Source: Acidimicrobiaceae bacterium
Lineage (GTDB): Bacteria > Actinomycetota > Acidimicrobiia > Acidimicrobiales > RAAP-2
Direction: 5' to 3'
Assembly (NCBI GenBank): GCA_003133405.1
Contig: PKXH01000041.1
Coordinates: 1-47,039 of the forward strand
DNA length: 47,039 nt
The notes under the pieces are model-generated. The model ran no database searches. It was given only the letters and a program-made list of their open reading frames with translations, and was not told the origin of the DNA. A program made the translations under genes and the position numbers. Below are positions 8,934-18,296 of this stretch, one piece after another. The stretch's first letter is position 1. Each line of letters opens with the position of its first letter.

Positions 8934-10226
8934 ATGACCAACCTATGGCATCCTTTCGCCGACATGGCCGCCGTCTCGGCCTCTGGCGAGTTCACAATCG
9001 AGCGAGGAGACGGCGTTTACGTTTGGGACGAGGCCGGTCGTCGGTACTTCGACGCCACGGCCTCACTGTGGTACTGCAACGTGGGCTTCGGACGCCGTGA
9101 GATCGCCGACGCGGTGGCGGCTCAACTCCGAAAACTGCACGCCTATTCAAACTTCGGGAACCTCGCCACGAAGCCGACGCTCGAGTTGGCCGATCGCTTG
9201 GCGGAATTAGCTCCCGAACCTGGCACCAAGGTGTTCTTCACCAGTGGCGGGTCAGATTCGGTGGACACCGCGGCCAAGCTGGCCCGACGGTACTGGCACA
9301 CGATGGGTCAGCCCGAGCGCGACGTGATCATCGTTCGGCGTCACGCGTATCACGGCATGCACGTGGGCGGCACCAGCCTCTCTGGTATCGATGGCAACCG
9401 CACAGATTACGGACCGCTCGTAGAGGGTATCGCGCGCATTGACTGGGATACGCCGGCGTCCCTGGCCGAGGCGTTGGCCACGATCGGTCCCGAGCGAGTG
9501 GCCGCATTCTTTTGTGAGCCGGTGATTGGTGCCGGGGGCGTGTTTCCTCCGCCGCCAGGCTACCTTCAAGCTGTTCGCGAACTGTGTCGCGAGTCGGGGG
9601 TGTTATTCGTCGCCGACGAAGTCATCACGGGTTTCGGTCGCATCGGTGGTGCCTGGTTTGCCAGTGAACGGTTCGATCTCAAACCTGACATGATCCTGTG
9701 CGCCAAAGGTATTACCTCGGGATACGTCCCGCTCGGCGCCGTGCTCGTCGCTCCGCGAGTCGCCGGTCCGTTCTGGTCCGAGGGAACACACAACGTGTGG
9801 CGTCACGGCTACACCTACTCGGGCCATGCCGGCGCGGCAGCAGCGGCGATGGCCAACCTCGACATCCTTGAACGCGAAGACCTCTTGAGTCGAACCGGCG
9901 AACTCGAACGTACCCTGGCGTCGACGCTAGCGCCCTTGTCTGATCATCACTTAGTGTCCGAGGTTCGCTCCGGCGTCGGTGTTATGGCCGCCATCCAATT
10001 CGCGCCCGAGTCCCTGGCGGCAGACCCCACGTTGCTGGACCGAGCCATAGTCGGACTTCGGCGCCACGGCGTGCTCACCCGCGCACTGGCCTGCGGCGCT
10101 CTACAGATCTCTCCGGCGTTCACGGTGGAGAGAGAGCAACTGGTCGAGTTGGTCGGGGCGCTTAACCTCGTCTTGGAGGAGTTGAGTTCGTCAGTCGGCC
10201 GCCCCGTCGAAGTTGGACGAATCTGA
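8934..10226 (+). CDS. Class III (omega) aminotransferase
   Basis: A PLP-dependent fold-type I transaminase, 430 residues from the ATG at 8934. That ATG has a near-perfect ribosome-binding site (AAAGGAGGT); the longer open frame upstream lacks one. Visible family features are NLWHPFADM at the start, FFTSGGSDSVDTAAKLAR (PLP phosphate cup), the PLP-binding Asp in FVADEVITGFGRIG, the Schiff-base Lys in CAKGITSGYVPLGAV, and THNVWRHGYTYSGH. It would convert a terminal or beta amine to an aldehyde or ketone with pyruvate or 2-oxoglutarate as acceptor, as in beta-alanine:pyruvate or omega-amino-acid transaminases. Lying between amidase and CoA-activation genes, it may act on an amine freed by amide hydrolysis. 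Confidence 0.9.
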   Translation: MTNLWHPFADMAAVSASGEFTIERGDGVYVWDEAGRRYFDATASLWYCNVGFGRREIADAVAAQLRKLHAYSNFGNLATKPTLELADRLAELAPEPGTKVFFTSGGSDSVDTAAKLARRYWHTMGQPERDVIIVRRHAYHGMHVGGTSLSGIDGNRTDYGPLVEGIARIDWDTPASLAEALATIGPERVAAFFCEPVIGAGGVFPPPPGYLQAVRELCRESGVLFVADEVITGFGRIGGAWFASERFDLKPDMILCAKGITSGYVPLGAVLVAPRVAGPFWSEGTHNVWRHGYTYSGHAGAAAAAMANLDILEREDLLSRTGELERTLASTLAPLSDHHLVSEVRSGVGVMAAIQFAPESLAADPTLLDRAIVGLRRHGVLTRALACGALQISPAFTVEREQLVELVGALNLVLEELSSSVGRPVEVGRI

Positions 10227-10337
10227 TCGCCATCTTCGCTGACTAGTCCCGAGTGCGATGACGTCTTGAGTGCCCCATACGTCCAGCATCGGCGCGGACC
10301 GTACTGGCGACATCGATATCTGAATTACTGTTCCCGT

Positions 10338-11891
10338 ATGAACAACACGGTGGACTTTCGGACTCGGTCTCTGGCCCAGTGGGCAAACGCAGTACGCCGT
10401 AGAGAACTCTCTGCCCGGGAGCTCACCGACGTTGCGCTAGCCAATATTGAGGCGTGGAACATCCAGGTCAACGCCTTCGTCGCAGTTGACGCCGAGCGAG
10501 CGAGGGCCGAAGCCGACGCCATCGACGCTCGCCTGGCGGCGGGCGAGACCGTGGGAGCGCTGGCCGGCATACCGATCGGCGTGAAGGACCTCGAGGATGC
10601 CCGCGGGTTCATTACCACTTTCGGGTCGGCCGCTCACGCGAGCGACATGCCGGCGGAACGTGACTCCGTGCTGGTAGAGCGTCTGCGCTCGGCCGGATGC
10701 GTCGTCATTGGCAAGACCAATACTCCCGAATTCGCCCTGAAGGGCAACACCGATAACGTCACTTTCGGGATTACTCGAAACCCTTGGGACCTCAACGTCA
10801 CTCCCGGCGGCTCATCGGGCGGCAGCGCGGCGGCGCTGGCCACTGGCATCGTTCCGTTGGCGACAGGATCAGACGGCGGCGGCTCTATCCGTATCCCGTC
10901 AGCCGTGTGCGGCCTTTCCGGGTTCAAGCCCTCACTGGGGCGGGTACCCTCGGGCGATCCGAACGCGCCGTCCTGGGGTGCCCTGTCCACCAAGGGCCCG
11001 ATGGCTCGACGCGTCCGTGACGTTGTTTTAGCTCTCGACGAGGTCGTTGGTCCCTACTCGCGTGATCTGCGGTCCCTTCCCCCGCCGGCTACTCGATGGT
11101 CGGCGACCTTGGACTCACCTCGTGCCCCGGTCCGGGTCGCTTGGTCGCCGACGCTGGGCTATATGCAGGTGGACCCCGAGATCCTCGCCGTGTGCGAACA
11201 GGCGGTGAAGGCGTTAGCTGCTTCTGGCGTCGAAGTCATCGATGTCGACTCGGTGTTCACTACCGATCCGCGCAACGTCATCTCCACCTTGGTCGGAACC
11301 TACACCCTTCGCAATATTGAGAGGTACCGGGGCACTCCCTTCTGGGATCAACTTGACCCGATCGTGGTCATCACCGCGGAAATGGCTCGAGCCACGGTCA
11401 GCGGTCTCGACATGGTCGCGGCCGAAGACGGCTGTCACCGTCTCAACTGGGAGTTGTGCGACGTGCTGGACAATGCCCCTCTGCTCCTATGCCCGACCAC
11501 CTCGGGGATCACGCCCCAGTGCTTCATGCCCACCAACGTCGATGAGATCATCAAAATATTCACGCAAATGGGCACGTTCGACGTGACCGAAATAGATCCA
11601 TCCGTAGACGTCAACGCCCTCTTCGACTGGCTGCGATCCAAGCAGTCCATCAACCTCCCCTTCGGCACCGTCGCGGGCCAACCGGTAATGGACTGGTCGG
11701 GCATGACCCAACCCTTCAACCTCACTCGATCGCCGGCGGGCACCGTCTGTGCTGGGTTCACCAGCGGATCGCTGCCGGTAGGGCTCCAGATCATTGGCCG
11801 CCAACACGCCGATCTTGAAGTCCTCGAGACGATGGCCTTCCTAGAGGACCTCTTAACTATCGATCGCACGGCCGTGCTGGCGCAAGGCTAA
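10338..11891 (+). CDS. Second amidase signature family hydrolase
   Basis: A 517-residue amidase counted from the ATG at 10338. An upstream TTG at 10266 would add 24 residues without family similarity. The triad is complete: Lys83 in GVKDLEDARG, cis-Ser159 in PGGSSGGSAA and nucleophile Ser183 in GSDGGGSIRIPSAVCG. It is only distantly similar to the amidase at 4919-6319 and has no small partner gene, so the two probably act on different amides. It is the last gene of the rightward run before a long gap. The RBS before the chosen ATG is weak. Confidence 0.9.
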   Translation: MNNTVDFRTRSLAQWANAVRRRELSARELTDVALANIEAWNIQVNAFVAVDAERARAEADAIDARLAAGETVGALAGIPIGVKDLEDARGFITTFGSAAHASDMPAERDSVLVERLRSAGCVVIGKTNTPEFALKGNTDNVTFGITRNPWDLNVTPGGSSGGSAAALATGIVPLATGSDGGGSIRIPSAVCGLSGFKPSLGRVPSGDPNAPSWGALSTKGPMARRVRDVVLALDEVVGPYSRDLRSLPPPATRWSATLDSPRAPVRVAWSPTLGYMQVDPEILAVCEQAVKALAASGVEVIDVDSVFTTDPRNVISTLVGTYTLRNIERYRGTPFWDQLDPIVVITAEMARATVSGLDMVAAEDGCHRLNWELCDVLDNAPLLLCPTTSGITPQCFMPTNVDEIIKIFTQMGTFDVTEIDPSVDVNALFDWLRSKQSINLPFGTVAGQPVMDWSGMTQPFNLTRSPAGTVCAGFTSGSLPVGLQIIGRQHADLEVLETMAFLEDLLTIDRTAVLAQG

Positions 11892-12254
11892 AGAATCGTT
11901 ACCGCGGCGAAATGTCAACGCCTCGAGATCTACCAGGGTGAAAATGGTCTCAACAAAGAGTTCTGATGCACCGGGATTCTCGGTCAACGAGTTCGATGGG
12001 GGCAGAACCTCTAAATTTCGGGACGCCCGTCTAAACACTCACCGACAACTACAGCACCGGATTCGAGTGGATAGTTCAACGCGAAGGATGGGGTAGCTTC
12101 AAGCGCCCATTACGTTCCTGCCAGCACCATTTCGTACGGCCATTGAACTTTGGCGGGACTTGCCCGTCTTACAGGGACCATACTGATTCGCTTCTCCCGA
12201 GCATTGTGATCAAGCACTCGAAGTTTCTACTATGTGATGAAATCAAGTCCTCAA
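11892..12254. other. Intergenic gap, no gene seen
   Basis: About 360 bp between the amidase stop and the duplicated leader. The region is poorer in G+C than its surroundings. I see no ORF with coding character and no clear hairpin terminator. Confidence 0.5.
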
Positions 12255-12462
12255 GACTAACGTTTGAACGCCAAAGGACTTCTAATATCTAGATCTGAAG
12301 TAGACACGGGACGCGATCAAGGTCGATCCGCTGAAAAAGTAATGGCATGCCGTTTTGACACAGTTAGGGAGTTCATTAGATGGATGATGCGGTCATGGTC
12401 AACGTCGTTGGTACGCCAGATGGAAAACGAAGCGGACCGTTACGCGGTTGGCACCCGCCAAC
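12255..12462 (+). repeat. Thiolase leader and start, diverged copy 1
   Basis: This stretch aligns with 13550-13758. Both copies contain CTAATATCTAGA, and in both the ATG begins exactly 98 bases after the C of that box, so there is no net length change in the leader. Similarity continues through the first 26 codons of the thiolase, where I count about 60 of 78 identical bases, then stops. Copy 2 is the intact thiolase leader; copy 1 now precedes the alpha/beta hydrolase gene. Confidence 0.8.
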
Positions 12463-12484
12463 TCGAAAGGTGATTGAACAATGA
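12380..12484 (+). pseudogene. 34-codon remnant of thiolase N-terminus, possible leader peptide
   Basis: The short ORF reads MDDAVMVNVVGTPDGKRSG and continues to a TGA that overlaps the hydrolase ATG in ATGA. Its first 26 codons parallel the thiolase start (MRDAVIVDAIRTPGGKRNG), including the GWHP/DWHP segment. AGGGAG precedes its ATG, so it may be translated and feed ribosomes into the hydrolase. Whether it is a decayed gene end or a retained coupling leader cannot be decided from one sequence. Confidence 0.65.
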
Positions 12485-13467
12485 GTGAATCGGGAAGCTA
12501 TTCGCCCTTGGATGCCGAGATTGAAATGGCATTTAGAGCACTCGCTCCCGACTCGCCCTTTTTCGCAATCGTCGGCCTTACACCCGATGGAATCGCCCGA
12601 GTGCGCGAAGGGGCAAAAATGGGACGTCCGTCTGACGATTCCCTTCGAAGGGGCGGACGAGTCGAATTCGAAGAAGTACTCATTCCCGGTCCCCTCGGCG
12701 CCCCCGATATCGAGTTGCTCGTGCTTCGACCAGCCGTAGGTGTCGGACCCTTTCCCTGTGTTTACTTTATTCACGGCAGTGGAATGGTGGTGGGCGAAAG
12801 CAACCGGCTTGGAATAGACGAAGCCCTTAACTGGGTGGAGGAGTTCGGTACCGTTGTCGTGAGCGTTGACTACCGCGTCGCGCCAGAAAATCCGCATCCA
12901 GCACCAGTTGAAGACTGTTACGCCGGCCTCGTGTGGACTTCGGAAAACGCCGACAAACTCTCGATTGACCCAGACCGAATCCTCATCGCGGGGATCAGCG
13001 GGGGCAGTGGGCTCGCGGCGGGGACGGCGCTGCTTAGCCGAGATCGCCATGGACCGTCGCTCACCCACCAAGTGCTCATCTGTCCCATGCTCGACGACCG
13101 AGAGCTGAACGTCTCGAGCAAATTCGACGGTGTGATCTGGGACCGAGTGTCGAACCAGACTGGCTGGTCCGCGCTACTCGGTGACGCCAGAAATGGAGCC
13201 GACGTCAGGCCTTACGCCGCCCCGTCCAGGGAGCAAGACCTCAGCGGTCTGCCCTCGACCTATCTCGACGCGGGGTCCTCCGAGGTGTTCCGAGATGAAG
13301 TAATTGATTACGCGACACGTATCGCTCAGACCGGTACGGCCGTTGAACTCCACATCTGGTCTGGGGCAATGCACGCCTCTGAACTCCTGGCACCCCAGGC
13401 GGAAGCTACGAAGGCCGCCATTGCGGCCCGTACGAGTTTCATGCGCCGAGCCCTCGCGTCGCACTAG
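12481..13467 (+). CDS. Alpha/beta hydrolase (HSL-like esterase family)
   Basis: A 328-residue alpha/beta-hydrolase fold-3 enzyme. The oxyanion-hole segment is FIHGSGMV (usually HGGG), the strand VVVSVDYRVAPENPHPAP is typical of the hormone-sensitive lipase family, and the nucleophile elbow is GISGGSG. The catalytic Asp is likely in DAGSSEVFRDEV and the His in SGAMHASE. There is no signal peptide, so it acts in the cytoplasm on a carboxylic ester or an acyl derivative. AAAGGTG precedes the ATG, which also overlaps the stop of the short thiolase-derived ORF. The duplicated leader suggests expression together with the thiolase. Confidence 0.87.
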   Translation: MSESGSYSPLDAEIEMAFRALAPDSPFFAIVGLTPDGIARVREGAKMGRPSDDSLRRGGRVEFEEVLIPGPLGAPDIELLVLRPAVGVGPFPCVYFIHGSGMVVGESNRLGIDEALNWVEEFGTVVVSVDYRVAPENPHPAPVEDCYAGLVWTSENADKLSIDPDRILIAGISGGSGLAAGTALLSRDRHGPSLTHQVLICPMLDDRELNVSSKFDGVIWDRVSNQTGWSALLGDARNGADVRPYAAPSREQDLSGLPSTYLDAGSSEVFRDEVIDYATRIAQTGTAVELHIWSGAMHASELLAPQAEATKAAIAARTSFMRRALASH

Positions 13468-13549
13468 CAGAGCCTTATAAACATGCGGACTGTCGTAGGC
13501 TTGGGTCCACGAATGAGGTACGCATCAAGCAACGTGACGATGCTCTTGG

Positions 13550-13758
13550 GGCTAGCGTCTTAACTCCGCGAGTCGTCTAATATCTAGAACTGAAGTAAGC
13601 ACGAGACTCGGCCGAGGTCGACCCTAAGCGAATTTGTTGACGGGCAGCGATGACACACTTGAGGAGACCAGCAGATGCGTGATGCAGTCATTGTCGACGC
13701 TATTCGTACGCCCGGTGGAAAGAGAAACGGGCAGTTACGCGATTGGCACCCCGTCTCG
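13550..13758 (+). repeat. Thiolase leader and start, copy 2 (intact)
   Basis: The second member of the pair with 12255-12462. It contains CTAATATCTAGA 98 bases before the thiolase ATG and GAGGAG as RBS. The shared region probably carries the promoter and any operator for both the thiolase and the hydrolase. The box CTAATATCTAG is AT-rich against its surroundings and is the best-conserved part. Confidence 0.75.
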
Positions 13759-14835
13759 CTGGCCGCGTTCGTTCTGAACACTCTGGTTCAACGTAACGAC
13801 CTCGATCCCGCCCTCATCGACGACGTGATAATGGGCTGCACGATGCAAGTCGGCGAACAAGCAATGAATATCGCTCGCAATTCGGTACTCGCCGCAGGAT
13901 GGCCCGAGTCAATCCCGGGAACAACCATCGATCGCCAGTGCGGTTCGAGCCAGCAAGCTATGCATTTTGCGGCCCAGGGGGTGATGGCTGGGGCGTACGA
14001 CGTTGTCGTGGCCGCGGGCGTGGAGTCGATGACGCGCGTCCCGATGTTCTCATCGTGGACTGACATCGGCAATCCCTGGGCGCCCGAGCAACTGGCGCGA
14101 TATTCGCTTACCGAAGCCCCGAACCAGGGCATCGGGTCAGAGATGATCGCCGACGAGTACGGGCTAACTCGTTTGGATCTTGACCAGTTCAGCGTACAGA
14201 GTCAATTAAGGGCTGCCCTCGCGACCAAAGAGGGTCGCTTTGAGAACGAAATCCTCCCGATTCCCATCGACTTTGGCGACGGCGTCAAGCTGGCGACGAG
14301 AGACGAAGGGATTCGTGAAGGAACGACTACCGAGACCCTTGGCACCCTGAAGCCTTCTTTCGTTGAGGGTGGAAAGGTCACGGCCGGTAACTCCTCGCAA
14401 ATCTGTGACGGCGCTTCGGCAGTTCTCATCATGAGTTCGCAAAAAGCCGCGGAGCTTGGACTGCGACCCCGGGCACGGTTCCACGCGTTCGCCCTCGCCG
14501 GCGCGGACCCGGTGACGATGTTGAAGGGGCCAATCCCCGCGACCGCCAAGATCTTGGCCAAATCCGGACTAACCCTTGACGACATTGATCTGGTGGAAAT
14601 TAATGAAGCGTTTGCTTCGGTGGTGCTGGTGTGGCAGAAAGCAACGGGCGCCGACTTGTCCAAAGTGAATCCGAACGGAGGCGCCATTGCCCTCGGTCAC
14701 CCACTCGGCAGTACCGGAACCAAGCTCATGGCTACCCTGCTCAACGAACTCGAGCGCACGAAGGGACGTTACGGCCTTCAAGTGATATGCGAGGGCGGTG
14801 GGATGGCCAACGCGACGATCATCGAGAGGATTTGA
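13675..14835 (+). CDS. Thiolase family protein (acetyl-CoA C-acyltransferase)
   Basis: A 386-residue thiolase that would cleave a 3-oxoacyl-CoA with CoA, or run the reverse condensation. The nucleophile is Cys89 in DRQCGSSQQAMHFAA. The conserved C-terminal blocks are NPNGGAIALGHPLGSTG (His342) and ICEGGGMANA (Cys372), so all catalytic residues are present. GAGGAG precedes the ATG. No acyl-CoA dehydrogenase, hydratase or 3-hydroxyacyl-CoA dehydrogenase is encoded nearby, so a full beta-oxidation route would need genes elsewhere. Its leader and first codons are duplicated before the hydrolase gene. Confidence 0.92.
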   Translation: MRDAVIVDAIRTPGGKRNGQLRDWHPVSLAAFVLNTLVQRNDLDPALIDDVIMGCTMQVGEQAMNIARNSVLAAGWPESIPGTTIDRQCGSSQQAMHFAAQGVMAGAYDVVVAAGVESMTRVPMFSSWTDIGNPWAPEQLARYSLTEAPNQGIGSEMIADEYGLTRLDLDQFSVQSQLRAALATKEGRFENEILPIPIDFGDGVKLATRDEGIREGTTTETLGTLKPSFVEGGKVTAGNSSQICDGASAVLIMSSQKAAELGLRPRARFHAFALAGADPVTMLKGPIPATAKILAKSGLTLDDIDLVEINEAFASVVLVWQKATGADLSKVNPNGGAIALGHPLGSTGTKLMATLLNELERTKGRYGLQVICEGGGMANATIIERI

Positions 14836-14995
14836 AGAATTCCTTCAGCCTCCCACGTAGGTGCCGTGCGCGAATCATTCACGTGAAGGCGGTAATCGCG
14901 GATCAACGGGCTCGGGCCAAGGAAATTCCTTCAATAACTATCGACATTGATGACGTTTCGTAATTGATCTAGGTAGCCCATAGAAAGAGATCGCC

Positions 14996-15532
14996 GTGAA
15001 ATGGTTGAACGAACCGGCCCGATGGGCCCAAGCGGGTGACGAACTCAACGTCACGGCCGATGCCGCCACCGACTTTTGGCGGGTCACTGGCAATGGAAAC
15101 ATTCGCGACAGCGGCCACGTCTATGGAGACATGCTTGCCGGTGAATTTGACCTTTCGATGAGATTCCACGGCTCCTACCGCGAGCAGTACGACCAGGCGG
15201 GCGCGATGGTGCGAGTTGACGAGCGCCATTGGATCAAGACCGGAGTGGAATACTTGGACGGCAGACCACGATTCAGTGTCGTCGTGACCATGGAAAATTC
15301 CAATTGGACATTCGCCGAATTGCCGAACGACCTCAACGAGTTGAACTTGTTGCTCTCGCGTCGCGGAGATGCGATTGAAGTTCGCTACGCCATCGAAGAT
15401 CGCGAACTCGAACTTGCGGCTGTCTTGTACCTTCCCCCCGACGAGAGGGTGATGGCCGGTGCCATGTGCGCCGCGCCCCAGGGCAGCGGCTTTCAAGTTA
15501 CCTTTAACAATCTCAAGATCACGAACCCTTAG
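14996..15532 (+). CDS. DUF1349 domain protein (concanavalin-A-like fold)
   Basis: A 178-residue cytoplasmic protein beginning MKWLNEPARWAQAGDELNVTADAATDFWR (GTG start, AAAGAGAT upstream). The blocks TDFWRVTGNGNIRDSGHVYGD, YDQAGAMVRVDERHWIKTGVEYLDGRP and VMAGAMCAAPQGSGFQVTF are characteristic of DUF1349, a beta-sandwich family related to yeast Ree1 (regulation of enolase). The function of bacterial members is not established. It stands alone between the thiolase and the PLP enzyme. Confidence 0.75.
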   Translation: MKWLNEPARWAQAGDELNVTADAATDFWRVTGNGNIRDSGHVYGDMLAGEFDLSMRFHGSYREQYDQAGAMVRVDERHWIKTGVEYLDGRPRFSVVVTMENSNWTFAELPNDLNELNLLLSRRGDAIEVRYAIEDRELELAAVLYLPPDERVMAGAMCAAPQGSGFQVTFNNLKITNP

Positions 15533-15706
15533 GTATTCAGTGCCATTCTCAGCGTCAATCGCCTCAAACGTTGCGTAGGCCCAAGAACTTTCGAAATCAT
15601 TCAAGAGTGAGACAATCGCGGATCGTCGAGCGACGGCGAGCCGCCACGATACAGGCGTGACTCAAATGACTCTAGAAGAAATGTAATCCTGCAATATGGT
15701 GGGCGC

Positions 15707-16930
15707 ATGCGCAACGAGGGGCGACCAGCAAGCGAAGTGCTCGCCGAATTGGACGAGCGACAACAACGAGATCCCGATGTTCATGGAGCTCGACTCTTTG
15801 GCTTGGTGTACCCCACGGGTCGCGAGGACATCGAATCCCTTATTCGAGGGGTCTACGATCGCTACCTCTTTTCCAATGCGCTGAACCCGCTGAAGTTCAC
15901 CGCCCTGGCCACGATCGAGCGAGAAGTTCTCACCGCGACCTCGCAACTCGTTCATCGAACCGCCACTGAAGTCCACGCCGGTTCAATGACGTCGGGCGGC
16001 ACCGAATCGATCCTGATGTCAATGTTGGTCAATAGAGAACGCGCTCGCGCCAAGGGGATCAAACGGCCCCAGATTCTGGCCCCCGCCTCGGCACACCCCG
16101 CCTACGCCAAGGCGGCCCACTACTTTGACATGGACTACGTGCGCGTGCCGCTCGATGAGGGCTACCGCGCCGACGTTGGCGCCGCGCGTTCGCTCCTCAC
16201 CAGCGAGACTTGCGTCATCGTGGCCTCGGCGTACAGCTATCCCCACGGCATCATCGATCCGGTTTCGGAACTTGCGGCCCTCGCCCTAGAACACGGGTGT
16301 GGCTGTCACGTCGACGCCTGCATTGGGGGTTTCGTGCTGCCCTTCATGGAACAACTGGGCCGAGCGGTGCCGCCGTGGGACTTCCGTGTGGCGGGGGTCA
16401 CGGAGATCTCGATGGACCTCCATAAGTATGGCTACGTGCCCAAGGGCGCGTCGGTGATATTGCACCGCGATGATGACTGGCTCTGGCATCAGACATTCTT
16501 CTACGACCAGTGGGGCTCGGGTCTTTACGCCACACCCGCCATCGCGGGCGCTCGTAGCGCGGCACCGACGGTGGCGGCCTGGGCCGTGATGGAGTACCTC
16601 GGCGAGGCAGGCTACCGAGCCATTGTGCGTGGCCTCTGTGAGACGAGCGACCGGGTGAAGGCCGGGATTGGCGACATCGAGGGATTGGAGATCGTGGGTA
16701 GCCCCATTGGACCGCTCATCGCCCTACGAAGCGACCGAGTTGATCTCTACGCGGTGGCCGACGTGATGGACGAGCGGGGGTGGCATCTGAATCGCAACAT
16801 CGATCCCTACGGTCTCCATCTGATGCTCTCGCCCGTTCATCACGAAACTGTCGATGAGTTGCTCACGGATCTGGCGCACGCGGTGAAGCATCACGGTGTG
16901 AGCAAAGGTCGAGCGGCTCGCTACTCATAG
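15707..16930 (+). CDS. PLP-dependent lyase/decarboxylase (sphingosine-phosphate-lyase-like)
   Basis: A 407-residue fold-type I PLP enzyme of the group II decarboxylase/sphinganine-1-phosphate aldolase group. Visible are the phosphate-binding TSGGTESILMSML, the PLP-stacking/Asp region CHVDACIGGF, and the Schiff-base Lys240 in SMDLHKYGYVPKGAS. Bacterial homologues without the sphingolipid membrane anchor occur in many actinobacteria with unknown substrates; reactions may be decarboxylation or retro-aldol cleavage of an amino compound. The ATG has no strong RBS, and there is a competing out-of-frame ATG just upstream. It lies on the same strand as the glycerate kinase. Confidence 0.8.
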   Translation: MRNEGRPASEVLAELDERQQRDPDVHGARLFGLVYPTGREDIESLIRGVYDRYLFSNALNPLKFTALATIEREVLTATSQLVHRTATEVHAGSMTSGGTESILMSMLVNRERARAKGIKRPQILAPASAHPAYAKAAHYFDMDYVRVPLDEGYRADVGAARSLLTSETCVIVASAYSYPHGIIDPVSELAALALEHGCGCHVDACIGGFVLPFMEQLGRAVPPWDFRVAGVTEISMDLHKYGYVPKGASVILHRDDDWLWHQTFFYDQWGSGLYATPAIAGARSAAPTVAAWAVMEYLGEAGYRAIVRGLCETSDRVKAGIGDIEGLEIVGSPIGPLIALRSDRVDLYAVADVMDERGWHLNRNIDPYGLHLMLSPVHHETVDELLTDLAHAVKHHGVSKGRAARYS

Positions 16931-17053
16931 CGCGTCGGCGGGTTCGCGCGACCGGACTGTCACGCGACTGATCGGGGCCTGGCGACTACGACCGCGATCT
17001 CCTCGACCAGCGCCCCGAGACACGTCGATTGTGTCAATCTTGACCGAACGAAC

Positions 17054-18109
17054 ATGAAGCCCGAAACTTTCCCCTCGACCTCCGTGGTGCTCTCGGCGAT
17101 GGACAAGTTCCGAGGCACGGCGACGGCGCGCGAAATCGGTGGCGTCGTCGAAGCGGCGGTCGCCAGTCTGGGTCTACTCGTCGATGTCCAATCGATGTCC
17201 GATGGCGGAGAAGGTTTCCTTGACGCCTTCGACGGTGAGTTGGTCCTCGTTGAGGCGCCAGGCCCACTCCTCGAGCCGGTCATCGCAAGAGTAAAGATCG
17301 TTCCCTCGTCGTCGGGTTCGACGGCCGTCATCGAGGCGTCCGACCTGGTGGGTCGGGACCGCTTACCCGCCCCTTCTCCACAACAGGCGCTCACGGCGTC
17401 GAGCGAGGGCGTCGGCGTCGTGATCCTGGCCGCGGCGCGACTCGGGATCGACGCGGCGTTGGTGGGCTGCGGGGGAACGGCCACGTCCGACGGTGGACTC
17501 GGTTGCTATCGAATCCTCGCGGCAGCCGGCGGACTGCCCGTAACGGTCACGGCCGCCACGGACATCACGGCGCACTTTTTAGGTGCGCGCCGCTACGCGC
17601 GTCAGAAGGGCGTGCGGGCCAGTGACCTCGGTCTGGTCGACGAGCGCTTGGCCGCCGCGCGGGCCACGTACCTCGCCGAACGCGGGCTCGACGTCGAGGG
17701 CATCGAGCGCTCCGGCGCGGCCGGCGGGATTCCCGGAGCGCTCGCCGCGCTCGGCGCCGTCGTCGTCAGCGGCGTGGACGCGGTCGCTCGTTCGGTGAAC
17801 CTCGCGCCGCGTCTCGCGCGGTCGTCGCTGGTCATCACCGGCGAGGGCCGCTTCGACGCAGGCAGTCTCGAGGGCAAGGTCGTGGTGGGCGTCGCGAGGC
17901 TCGTCGACCCTCTCGTGCCCCTCCTCGTCGTGTGCGGCTCATTCAACGATGCGGCGGCCCGATCGTTCCGGCGACAGTACACCAACGCTCGGATCGTCAG
18001 CCTCGAAGACCGCTTCGGATTGGATCGTGCGCTCAACGAGGTGCGCGAATGCGTCGACACCGTCGTGCGCGAAGAGGTACCCCGCGTTCTAAGGTCCTCA
18101 CTCGCCTAA
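17054..18109 (+). CDS. Glycerate kinase (GlxK/GarK type)
   Basis: A 351-residue type I glycerate kinase, which phosphorylates D-glycerate and links it to glycolysis. Family blocks are SAMDKFRGTATAREIG (usually DKFKGSLTA), SMSDGGEGFLDAF, GCGGTATSDGGLG, GAAGGIPGALAALGA and VITGEGRFDAGSLEGKV. It would collect glycerate produced by the upstream reactions; no tartronate-semialdehyde reductase is nearby. The start could be this ATG or a slightly later residue. Confidence 0.88.
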   Translation: MKPETFPSTSVVLSAMDKFRGTATAREIGGVVEAAVASLGLLVDVQSMSDGGEGFLDAFDGELVLVEAPGPLLEPVIARVKIVPSSSGSTAVIEASDLVGRDRLPAPSPQQALTASSEGVGVVILAAARLGIDAALVGCGGTATSDGGLGCYRILAAAGGLPVTVTAATDITAHFLGARRYARQKGVRASDLGLVDERLAAARATYLAERGLDVEGIERSGAAGGIPGALAALGAVVVSGVDAVARSVNLAPRLARSSLVITGEGRFDAGSLEGKVVVGVARLVDPLVPLLVVCGSFNDAAARSFRRQYTNARIVSLEDRFGLDRALNEVRECVDTVVREEVPRVLRSSLA

Positions 18110-18296
18110 CTACGTCCTGCGAGGGCAGCGCGAAACTGGCGCGAACGGACGTGCGAGAACTTTTTATGTTCCTCATCGCGTTTCTTAATCAGATCTCAAA
18201 GTGGGCCCGGTAACTTCCACTTCGCCGTCCGCCATCTGGTGGACACACCGCTCGCCAAGGTGGGCCGGCGACGGGACCGAGGAGATATCAAGTTAC

